Shown here in pieces: positions 45,801-51,954 of a DNA stretch of 64,000 bases. Below the pieces are notes generated by a model that was given only the letters and a program-made list of their open reading frames with translations, was not told the DNA's origin and searched no databases. The DNA lies in the NCBI GenBank assembly GCA_046328715.1, contig JAXLWB010000006.1, forward strand, positions 224,260-288,259, given 5' to 3'. Each line of letters begins with the position of its first letter. Position 1 is the stretch's first letter. Source of the DNA: JAXLWB01 sp046328715 (GTDB lineage: Bacteria; Chloroflexota; Anaerolineae; Caldilineales; Caldilineaceae). A program made the position numbers and the translations under genes.

Positions 45801-47187
45801 CACCGTTCGCCTCTGGGATGTGCAGACGGGCCAACCGCGCGCAGTTCTGCGTGCCCACACCCAGAAGATCCGCTGGCTGACAATGAGCGCCGATGGCTAT
45901 ACACTGGCGAGCGGTGGCCACGATACCTTTGGCTGTCTGTGGGACGTGCGCGAAAGTGCCGCTGCCCATGGTCACCTGCTGCATACGCTGCTCGACCACG
46001 ACTACGCCCTTTATCACCTGGCCTTTCGTGCCGACAGTCGGCTGCTTGCCATTGCCAGCATTGACCAGTCGATCTATCTCTGGGATGTGGCCAGCGGTCA
46101 ACGCCAGGATCGGCTCAAGGTCTATCGCAGCGAGGTCTATGCGCTGGATTTCAGCCCGGATGGGCAGTTGTTGGCCAGCGGCGGGGATGATTGTGTGGTG
46201 CAGCTGTGGGAGATGGCAGCACTGCTGGCGGAGGGTGACAGGAGTCACCCCAAAGTGGCACAACGCTTTTTCGGTCATGAGTACAGCATCTATACCATCT
46301 CCTATAGCCCAGGCGGCGATTGGGTGGCCAGTGCCGGACGTGGCCCCCACATCTATCTCTGGCGCGCCAGCGATGGGCAGTTGGTCAGTCGCTTGACGGG
46401 ACACACGAATGACATCAAGTCGCTCCACTTCAGCCCCGACGGGCGTCGTTTGGTAAGCGCCAGCCGCGACCAGCGTCTCTGTCTCTGGGATCTCTCCACG
46501 CTCGGCAGCCCACGCCAGCCGCCCACCCCGCCGTACATCCTCTTGCAGGGTCACAGTGACCAGATTTTTGCCTGCGCCTTCAGTCCCGACGGTCGTTGGA
46601 TCGCCAGCGGTGGCTATGATCGCACCCTCTGTCTGTGGGACGGCAAGCGGGGTACACTGCGCCAGCGTCTGCTCGGTCATACGCATGGCATCCTTTCCCT
46701 GACCTTTAGCCCCGATGGACAGACGCTGGCCAGCAGCAGCTTTGACCGCAGCTTCCGCCTCTGGGATGTGGCAAGCGGCGAGCAGCTCTACGCCTCGCCA
46801 CCCCAGAACCAATCGATCTACCGGGTGGCCTTTCACCCGAGTGGCAAGTGGCTGGCCCTGGCAATGGGGGATAACTCGCTGCGATTGTGGCAGGTCAGCC
46901 CCGCCCAAGCGCTGGTCACCCTGCGCGGTCATACGGGACTGGTCTGCTGGGTGGCCTTTAGCCCGGATGGATGCTGGCTGGCAAGTGGCGGTGCCGATGA
47001 GACGATCAAACTGTGGGATGTCGCCGTTGCGCTGGCGCTCGCTCCAGACGAGGAGGCAAGCGCTACTGCCTGTGTTCAGACCTTGCGCCCCGAAGGGCCT
47101 TACGAAGGGATGCAGATCCGCCGAGTCACTGGGATCAGCGCAGCGCAAAAAGCGGCACTCAAGGCATTGGGGGCAGTGGAGAGTTGA
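42841..47187 (+). CDS. BTAD / NB-ARC / pentapeptide / 14xWD40 regulator
   Basis: 1,448 residues. The N-terminal 90 residues are a winged-helix domain of OmpR/SARP type (LRLALHRLRDTLEG), followed by the BTAD to about 255. The STAND ATPase has YGREAEM, Walker A GIGGVGKTT near residue 357 and Walker B LLILDNLES near 430. Near 770 a short pentapeptide-like run occurs (ADLQGRRLPGVNLTGADL). The last 620 residues contain 14 WD40 repeats (for example VRIWDTTTGRLLHTLAGH), enough for two seven-bladed propellers. This is a SARP-like activator whose propeller probably senses a partner or ligand. Two palindromic insertions, at 43627-43781 and 44807-44873, enlarge linkers in frame. The start is chosen at 42841 because a promoter abuts it. 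Targets are unknown. Confidence 0.9.
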   Translation: MPSLVLNCLGALDVTLDGTPITAFPTDKIRALLVYLALETAQPHRRERLAALFWPEMPQTTALTNLRLALHRLRDTLEGAQPGLGATLISSTRQTLHLNPSLLSVDVIRMERALTACAEHKHPAATYCEQCQAHLTQAVQLYRGELLSGFGLADAPDFEEWLLLRREALHQQVLVALATLIQGYEQRGEVALAHRYVSHYLALDPYQEEAHRQMMRLLVQRGLRSEALEQYERCRRLLRDELQIEPDLETTALYEQIRAGSYDKVTPTTGRTWQGDKATLATNQAGQNDNDHGSNLTGKEDVTLSPSHPVTLSQSPDWQGAPILSKVYGREAEMAQLRRWLTTTGRTNTARLVAVVGIGGVGKTTLAAAAATDTDFALVIWRSLLNAPLLDELLRGILPALAGQPVLELPSTLDGQLTLLLDRLQQQRTLLILDNLESILQPDAPGEMRPGYEGYAQLLQRWVATPHQSCLLLTSRERPQGLARWEEDTPFVRVLPLEGLAPAAGQAMLNARGLTGTVADARALVERYSGNPLALKLVAQTVQDLFAGDVAAFLAVEAPIFDDIRTVLDQQFQRLSPLEQEILTWLAIEREPITVQTLRADLVDLGSPRALVEALRALQRRSLLAQNGQGFLLQNVVTEYLTDRLVEQVCREVAGEREGGRWGDKEKFTSSPHLPPSPSALNRFALLKATAKDYVRASQRRLIVQPVLDRVAAQVGQAGVVERLDGILAALRGQIRPLPGYAAGNLLNLYLQMEVDLRGYDFSGLPIWQADLQGRRLPGVNLTGADLAHSTFTYVFGDMLALHFTAEGQLLVAAVLQGNLCLWRALDGQLLREYQSFGGSAIIASFSSDGTRLISADTDHQVRIWDTTTGRLLHTLAGHGETPWVVRFSGDGQSAASSGAGGTVYLWDVAAGELRQTLQAHPSAVQGLALSWDGQWVASGHIDGMVCLWHASDGPSPRYQLSGHSGVAAALVFDGSGTILVSGSYDCTVRLWDVQTGQPRAVLRAHTQKIRWLTMSADGYTLASGGHDTFGCLWDVRESAAAHGHLLHTLLDHDYALYHLAFRADSRLLAIASIDQSIYLWDVASGQRQDRLKVYRSEVYALDFSPDGQLLASGGDDCVVQLWEMAALLAEGDRSHPKVAQRFFGHEYSIYTISYSPGGDWVASAGRGPHIYLWRASDGQLVSRLTGHTNDIKSLHFSPDGRRLVSASRDQRLCLWDLSTLGSPRQPPTPPYILLQGHSDQIFACAFSPDGRWIASGGYDRTLCLWDGKRGTLRQRLLGHTHGILSLTFSPDGQTLASSSFDRSFRLWDVASGEQLYASPPQNQSIYRVAFHPSGKWLALAMGDNSLRLWQVSPAQALVTLRGHTGLVCWVAFSPDGCWLASGGADETIKLWDVAVALALAPDEEASATACVQTLRPEGPYEGMQIRRVTGISAAQKAALKALGAVES
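43627..43781. repeat. In-frame GTGACAAGG/CCTTGTCAC repeat pair in a linker
   Basis: GACAAGGTGAC (43627-43637) and AAGGTGACAAGG (43660-43671) face TTACCTTGTCACC (43745-43757) and GTCACCTTGTC (43769-43779). The region links the BTAD to the ATPase and is read in frame as a low-complexity sequence. Confidence 0.6.
44807..44873. repeat. In-frame GGGAGG-rich palindrome in a linker
   Basis: GAGGGAGGGAGG with GATGGGGAGATAAGGAGA (44807-44840) faces CACCTCATCTCCCTCCCTCC (44852-44871). The 18-mer GATGGGGAGATAAGGAGA also occurs in the cyclase gene near 4933-4950, so the same repeat family has entered two unrelated genes. Confidence 0.65.
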
Positions 47188-47244
47188 AGTGCAGAACGCG
47201 CGCAAAGACGCTAAAGATCGAGGATTCAATCAACCAATCAACAT

Positions 47245-47690
47245 ACCAAGGCATTTTCGCGCCGACCGATCAACCCCTCCCTAGCCCTCCCCACCCAGCG
47301 GGTACCCGAAGGGAGGGAACCGTCACGGGGTAGACTTTCTATGCCGGACAGAAGAGAAAACTTAATGCCTCCCGTGACAGTCCTCTCCCCCATCGGGGGA
47401 GAGATAGAGAGGGGGCGTAGTGGTGCTGACCTACATCGAGGTTCTGCCGACACCAACCCCTCCCTAGCCCTCCCCTGGTAGCGGGAGGGAACCGTCACGG
47501 GAAGGATTTAATTGGTGGACAGAAGAGAAAACTTAATGCCTCCCGTCACAGTCCTCTCCCTCCGGGTACCCCTTGGGTGGGGAGAGTTAGAGAGGGGGCG
47601 CAGTGGTGCTGACCTACATCGAGGTTCTGCCGACACCAACCCCACCCTAGCCCTCCCCTGGTAGCGGGAGGGAACCGTCACGGGTGTCAG
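47245..47690. repeat. ~190-bp tandem duplication with CCCTCCCTAGCCCTCCCC motifs
   Basis: CTAGCCCTCCCC occurs near 47283, 47465 and 47648, each followed by GGGAGGGAACCGTCACGGG. Between them, AGAAGAGAAAACTTAATGCC and GTGGTGCTGACCTACATCGA occur twice. The stretch is non-coding and looks like two and a half copies of one unit. Confidence 0.8.
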
Positions 47691-47909
47691 TGGCCATGAT
47701 AAATTCCTCAAAAATGGCCAGATAAAATTCCTCAGGGAATAGGGTGTAAACTGCTTGTTCAGAAGGCATGGTCAGGCCAGACGAACAAGAGGAGGTACCC
47801 GATGCTACCCGTGGAGGAACGATTCATGATCAAGGAACAGTACAAGAATGGCATGTCGATTAGTGAAATCGCCCGACAAACGGGCAACGACCGCAAAACC
47901 ATTCGCTGA
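47686..47909 (+). mobile_element. IS21-family remnant: left end and truncated istA
   Basis: TGTCAGTGGCCATGATAAAT (from 47686), followed by repeated AAATTCCTCA and TGGCCAGATAAAATTCCTCA, resembles an IS21 left end. ATG 47801 then opens MLPVEERFMIKEQYKNG, continuing SISEIARQTGNDRKTIR, the helix-turn-helix start of IstA, and stops after 35 residues where an unrelated GCAAGCAGGGC repeat begins. The rest of the IS is missing. Confidence 0.75.
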
Positions 47910-48021
47910 TGCAAGCAGGGCACCGGCAAGCGGATGCCCCTACAATGATCCATCTTTGCTTTGCTTTGTCTATGAGTAGAAGGGAATTTTTCGTCAGAAT
48001 CCGTGTCGCTTTTGTAGAAAT

Positions 48022-48600
48022 CGCTGTGCAGTGCGGATGAATTGAGTGACGCGGGTGGGAAATAGGTTCGTCAGTACGGACGAATTGATCGGCAGCGTTG
48101 CGATCTCACCCATCCGTGCCGATGGATGCATGTGCCGTCGGGGAAATGAAGTACGCCGGACAGACGAATCCATCTTCCAGCTTAACCAACAAACTCGTCA
48201 GCACGGACGAATCGATGCGCACTTGGGAAAATCAAATCGTCGGTGCGGATGAAGCCATCTCCCCTCATGGACAACCGTTTCATCCGTGCAGATGGACAGA
48301 TTCGCTATGAGGGAAAAGCAGTGCGCCGGACGGATAAGTCACTCGGCCAAGTGGGAATAGTCCTCATCTGTACGGACGAATGAAGTGCCCACTTGGGGAA
48401 AGCCCTTCGTCCGTACGGCTGAATCCATTTCGCTGGCGGCGATCCCACTCGTCCGTGCGGATGAATCCCTCTTCCACCTGGCAAAAGCGCTGCGGTGGAC
48501 GGATGAATCCATTTCCTCTGGGGCAAGCGGGTTCGTCAGTGCGGATCAATGAACCGCCAGCAGGGAAAGCGTACTCATCCGTGCGGATGAGGCAATTTGC
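48022..48600. repeat. Phased array of 14 palindromic cores, 42-43 bp apart
   Basis: Cores related to TCATCCGTGCGGATGAAT begin (at the GTGCGGAT position) at 48031, 48074, 48116, 48159, 48201, 48243, 48286, 48328, 48370, 48413, 48455, 48497, 48539 and 48581. Steps are only 42 or 43 bp, mean 42.3. A second, weaker block (TGGGGAAAGC) recurs between cores. The 43-bp steps break any single reading frame, so the array is not a protein repeat throughout. It is not a CRISPR array: cores are short and degenerate, and the intervening sequence is itself partly conserved. Confidence 0.85.
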
Positions 48601-49109
48601 CAGTTGGCAGACATTGACAACATCACTGCGTTGCACGCCGTGGCGGCAGCAGGCTTGGTCAGATCCAGGGGTCTGCGACAGTGCGATGCACAGGATGTAC
48701 TCGTGCATTCTTCACCCACCTACCCAATGCGCTCGCCACTCTTGCAGGGGACTGTGCGCCCCCTCGTGTTGATTTGCAGAACCCTCAGCGCCACCACCCA
48801 CCGCCTGCTACAAATGTCGGTTGACGAAGTGATTTTGCTTCTGTAGAATGGCTTGTTAAGTAGCATACAATTTTCTTCCACAAATCTCCCGAGGCGTTAT
48901 GCAGCTTCCCAGTGTTTTCACCAATTACAGCTCTCTTCCACAGCCGAATCAGAATGCTGTGTGGTACGCTACCATAGCAAGTTGTTTCGACTGTCGTATA
49001 GCGCACTACCCATCAATTGTAATCGTTCAGTTCATTCGATTTCGCTCCAAGTGCGCTTGCCAACCCCAAATGGATGCGTCTAGTTACCAGCCTTACTACG
49101 AATTGACCT
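48601..49109. other. Gene-poor stretch upstream of the WYL gene
   Basis: No convincing gene was found. Short open frames (48604-48846, 48899-49129) lack ribosome sites and family motifs. The right half (48845-49109) is AT-richer and probably holds the promoter of the WYL regulator, but no clear -35/-10 pair stands out. Confidence 0.4.
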
Positions 49110-50114
49110 ATGCCACCACAATATTTTGAACTCAAACGCTGCTTAACCATCCTGCGTCACTTACAGCGTCAACCGTGTAGTCGCGAAGCGTTGATCGAAT
49201 TCGTCAACATCGACTGTACCGAATCGGCCTACAGTGACTTTAATGAGACGCGCAATCGGAGCAAACAGTTTGAAAACGACATTAGCCGGTTGCGCAATTG
49301 GGGTGTTGACATTCATCACCATGATAAGGACTATCACTTGGTTAGCTATGGGGAGTTTAATCCGGTGGGGCTGAGTGAAGAGGATCTTGCAGCCTTGGCC
49401 TTTGTGACAGAGACATTCAGCCCCGGTGCCCCTAATAGTGAAGCGATTCAACACATGGTACGCACAATTAGTGATTGGTTGCCAGAGAATCAGCGCAATA
49501 CGATCGCCATGCGCCGGCAGCGACTGCGCATTGATTTGCGGCGTCGAGATGAAGACGAAATCAATTTCAAGGTCGAAGATGCCGTGAACCGAGCCATTCA
49601 GCAACGAAGATTGTTGCGTTTTTCCTATCTGTCACCAGGGCAGGCAGATGGGGTGCCACGCCTTCATACCGTACAACCCTGGTACCTGACCTACGATACG
49701 GTGCGCCACCATCAATATCTGGATGCCTATCGCTTGCAGGTAGCAGGTCCCTACGGAACGTGGAAAGAAGCGCAGTGGCAGAAGTATCGACTGGGCAGAA
49801 TTCAAGGCGAGGGGATCGAGGTATTACCGGATAAATTTGCTGCGCTTGAGCCCAAGCGGCCGCGTTACCGGTTGGAATATCTACTGGCACCGGAGATTGC
49901 CCGTTTGGGTGAGATTACGCGCCATTTTGAAGATATGCAGGTGGGAGAGGCGGACAAGGATGGGTGGGTCCAGGTGAACGCTACGACCGATGATCTCTTT
50001 ATGGCGGTGCGCCAACTGTTGCACTACGGTTCCAAGTGCAAGGTGACCGGTGGAGCAGAGGCACGGCGGGAGATGAGGGTGGTGGTAGAGGAATTGGCGA
50101 AGTTGTATGAATAG
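49110..50114 (+). CDS. WYL-domain transcriptional regulator
   Basis: 334 residues. The N-terminal 75 residues form a winged helix (LTILRHLQRQPCSREALIEF, FENDISRLRNWGVDIHH), as in DeoR-like WYL regulators. The WYL domain (about 155-235) shows its name motif in QPWYLTYD, plus RRLLRFSYLSPGQ and DAYRLQVAG. The C-terminal WCX-like region follows (LAPEIARLGEITRHF). WYL domains bind nucleic acids or small ligands and commonly regulate phage-defence loci, including CRISPR-Cas. Its position ahead of a type I-D operon makes it a candidate regulator of cas genes, but other genes intervene. It converges with the minus-strand gene ending at 50115, with no gap. Confidence 0.85.
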   Translation: MPPQYFELKRCLTILRHLQRQPCSREALIEFVNIDCTESAYSDFNETRNRSKQFENDISRLRNWGVDIHHHDKDYHLVSYGEFNPVGLSEEDLAALAFVTETFSPGAPNSEAIQHMVRTISDWLPENQRNTIAMRRQRLRIDLRRRDEDEINFKVEDAVNRAIQQRRLLRFSYLSPGQADGVPRLHTVQPWYLTYDTVRHHQYLDAYRLQVAGPYGTWKEAQWQKYRLGRIQGEGIEVLPDKFAALEPKRPRYRLEYLLAPEIARLGEITRHFEDMQVGEADKDGWVQVNATTDDLFMAVRQLLHYGSKCKVTGGAEARREMRVVVEELAKLYE

Positions 50115-50543
50115 CTATGGGGTCAAAAATGACAAATCAAGATCCTCCTTATAGGGGGACTCTGCCACAACATTTTGTTGATCGAGAAACTCGACGGGTG
50201 GCTGATCGGGGCCATTTTCCCATAGCAGCGAGAAGAACCAGAGCCCGCTTTCGCCGATCGTAAAACTGGCAGGGCTCCAAAAGGGGCGAGTTTCGACTCG
50301 ATAGCCGCCCTCAGCCGTTGGGATTTGGTATTCAGCCGCAGCTTCATTGATCTCCGGCTCATACTGAACGGCCCAACCCCAAAGGGTATCACGGAATGGC
50401 TGACCGCGGGTATGCAGGAGTTGTGCCAATGCCCGTACACGGTCAAGTTCTGGCACAACGACTGGCACAATCGTGGTGGTATCTTCTGCCTGGGCGAGTT
50501 CGTCCTGTATTGCAAGATTGACCTTTACTTGTACGATGTTCAT
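50115..50543 (-). CDS. Hypothetical protein, second gene of a two-gene operon
   Basis: 142 residues starting MNIVQVKVNLAIQDEL at 50543. The start overlaps the stop of the upstream gene as ATGA, so translation is coupled; the longer frame from 50567 is less likely. The protein is acidic, with a Trp/Phe-rich middle (DTLWGWAVQYEPEIN, ESGLWFFSLLWENG). There is no signal peptide or membrane segment. I do not recognise the family. The tight pairing with a DUF4160 protein is reminiscent of small two-gene modules, including toxin-antitoxin pairs, but this is inference. Confidence 0.65.
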   Translation of the reverse strand: MNIVQVKVNLAIQDELAQAEDTTTIVPVVVPELDRVRALAQLLHTRGQPFRDTLWGWAVQYEPEINEAAAEYQIPTAEGGYRVETRPFWSPASFTIGESGLWFFSLLWENGPDQPPVEFLDQQNVVAESPYKEDLDLSFLTP

Positions 50544-50779
50544 CGTTTGTTCCGTTCTGACTCCCAAGTCGTGAGGATCAAGGTTTGATGCTCGCGAATT
50601 AAACGTTCGATTTCGTTCAGTTCATGTCGACGGTAGCCTCGATTCCAAGCCAAAGTGATGGGCTGCACCCAAAACTTTGCTTCATTATGAGCGTTACGTA
50701 CGTGAATATGTACAGGTTCGCTGAGATCAAACATGACAAAAAAGAAGGCATAGCCTTTTTGACGAAAGATGACGGGCAC
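50540..50779 (-). CDS. DUF4160 family protein
   Basis: 79 residues. The sequence MPVIFRQKGYAFFFVMFDLSEPVHIHVRNAHNEAKFWVQP, with the HIHV motif, and the C-terminal ELNEIERLIREHQTLIL are characteristic of DUF4160, which commonly lies next to a DUF2442 or similar gene in a two-gene cassette. The partner here is not an obvious DUF2442. The His-X-His pair could bind metal or nucleic acid, but no activity is established. The stop overlaps the next start (ATGA). Confidence 0.75.
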   Translation of the reverse strand: MPVIFRQKGYAFFFVMFDLSEPVHIHVRNAHNEAKFWVQPITLAWNRGYRRHELNEIERLIREHQTLILTTWESERNKR

Positions 50780-50893
50780 GTGTCTACCTGCTAAAAATGA
50801 TATTGGCTTGAACCAGAAAGCAATTTTATCACACTCGAATTCATCTTGCTATTTCTGCGAGAAGACGCAAATTCGGAGACGCAAATTCGGAGA

Positions 50894-51160
50894 GCCCGGT
50901 TAAAACCGGCTGCTGACAGCGAGAAGTGCCCGCAGGCACTGGACATCCGTTTATTTCCCAGTCGCTGCGGCGACTTCTCGCTGTTAGGGACGGGATTAAT
51001 CCCGTTTGATGATGGCAACGGACATGTAAATGTAACGTGCAAAGCCCGGTTAAAACCGGCTGCGGACAGAGAGAAGTGCCCGCAGGCACTAAACATCCGT
51101 TTGTTTCCTAGTCGCTGCGGCGACTTCTCGCTGTTAGGGGCGGGATTAATCCCGTTTGAT
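50894..51160. repeat. Two REP-like elements left of the transposase
   Basis: Copies at 50894-51010 and 51044-51160 each read: hairpin CCCGGTTAAAACCGG, then GACAGCGAGAAGTGCC, hairpin GTGCCCGCAGGCAC, hairpin GTCGCTGCGGCGAC, TTCTCGCTGTTAGG (complement of the earlier arm) and hairpin CGGGATTAATCCCG. The two copies are nearly identical. Together with a spacer they fill the 50780-51225 gap. Confidence 0.85.
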
Positions 51161-51225
51161 ATTGGCAACGGACATGTAAAGCTAGTATTTTTTGTGATCC
51201 ATTGACACGAAGGAAAGGAGCTTTT

Positions 51226-51678
51226 ATGGCATATTGGCGACTCTGTTATCACTTTGTTTGGACGACGAAAGAGCGGCGTCCCTACATCACAGAGGAGTTG
51301 GAAAAGCCGCTATATCGGTGGTTGTACAGTGAAGCGAAAAAATTCTACTGTCCTTACTTTTACATTGGTGGTGTTATCGATCATGTTCATGTGGCGACCG
51401 CAGTACGCCCCAGCATCGCCCCGGCTGATTTCATGAAGCAATTGAAAGGCAGTTCTTCCTGGTTCATCACCCAGGAATTTCGTAGACCTTTTGAATGGCA
51501 AAACGGGTACGGTGTCTTTAGCATTTCAGAACGGGATATGGATTCAGTGAAAGCGTATGTCCTCAATCAAAAAATACACCACCGTGAACATTCATTGATA
51601 CAGGAGTTAGAGGAGACTCATGAATGGAATGTAGGGCCAGAAGTGATCGAGCAGACAGATGACTATGCAATCACATAA
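51226..51678 (+). mobile_element. IS200-like / RAYT-type Y1 transposase
   Basis: 150 residues from ATG 51226, preceded by GAAAGGAGCTTTT. The HUH motif is HVHVA (in IDHVHVATAV, near residue 50), and the probable catalytic tyrosine lies in VKAYVLNQKIHHRE. The opening YWRLCYHFVWTTKERRPYI is typical of IS200/IS605 TnpA and REP-associated tyrosine transposases. These cut and join single-stranded DNA at hairpins. REP-like hairpins lie on both sides, and no TnpB is present, which favours a RAYT-like, resident role over a full IS605. The gene looks intact. It separates the WYL/DUF4160 block from the cas operon. Confidence 0.88.
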
Positions 51679-51700
51679 CCCAACGAGAAGGGTCGATAGT

Positions 51701-51850
51701 AAGCCCGATTGAAATCGGCGGCTGACACGTAAAGCCCGGTTAAAACCGGTTGCTGACAACGAGAAGTGCCCTCAGGCACTGGACATCCATTTGTTTCCCA
51801 GTCGCTGCGGCGACTTCTCGCTGTCAGGGACGGGATTGATCCCGTTTGAT
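51701..51850. repeat. REP-like elements right of the transposase
   Basis: A partial copy (hairpin GCCCGATTGAAATCGGC, 51702-51719) and a full copy (51732-51850) with the same order of hairpins as on the left side. Arms differ by paired changes. Confidence 0.85.
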
Positions 51851-51877
51851 ATTGACGAATTTCACGGAAAATCAAAA

Positions 51878-51897
51878 CTCCCCATCCACAAGGGGAG
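51878..51897. terminator. Short CTCCCC/GGGGAG hairpin before cas3'
   Basis: CTCCCC (51878-51883) and GGGGAG (51892-51897) form a six-bp stem about 60 bp upstream of the cas3' start. It could attenuate or simply be repeat-derived. Confidence 0.35.
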
Positions 51898-51954
51898 CAT
51901 TTGTGCGAGGATAAAGATAGTGAAGATTGGAGTTGCAAGGCGAGGGACAAGACG

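Noticed and set aside
45751..47229. Long minus-strand open frame opposite the WD40 repeats
   Set aside because: Mirror of periodic WD40 codons; no ribosome site or domain.
47801..47908. Functional small helix-turn-helix regulator
   Set aside because: The 35-residue frame matches the start of IstA next to IS21-like end repeats and stops where another repeat begins; it is a remnant.
48022..48600. CRISPR array
   Set aside because: Regular spacing is present, but cores are short and degenerate and the sequence between them is itself partly conserved, unlike identical repeats with unrelated spacers.
48364..48708. Protein with 14-residue FIRTDE repeats on the minus strand
   Set aside because: The frame follows from 42-bp steps only in this part; 43-bp steps elsewhere break it, and there is no ribosome site or known family.
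51226..51678. Complete IS605 element
   Set aside because: Only the Y1 transposase is present, with no TnpB and with multiple REP-like hairpins on both sides, so a RAYT-like resident gene fits better.
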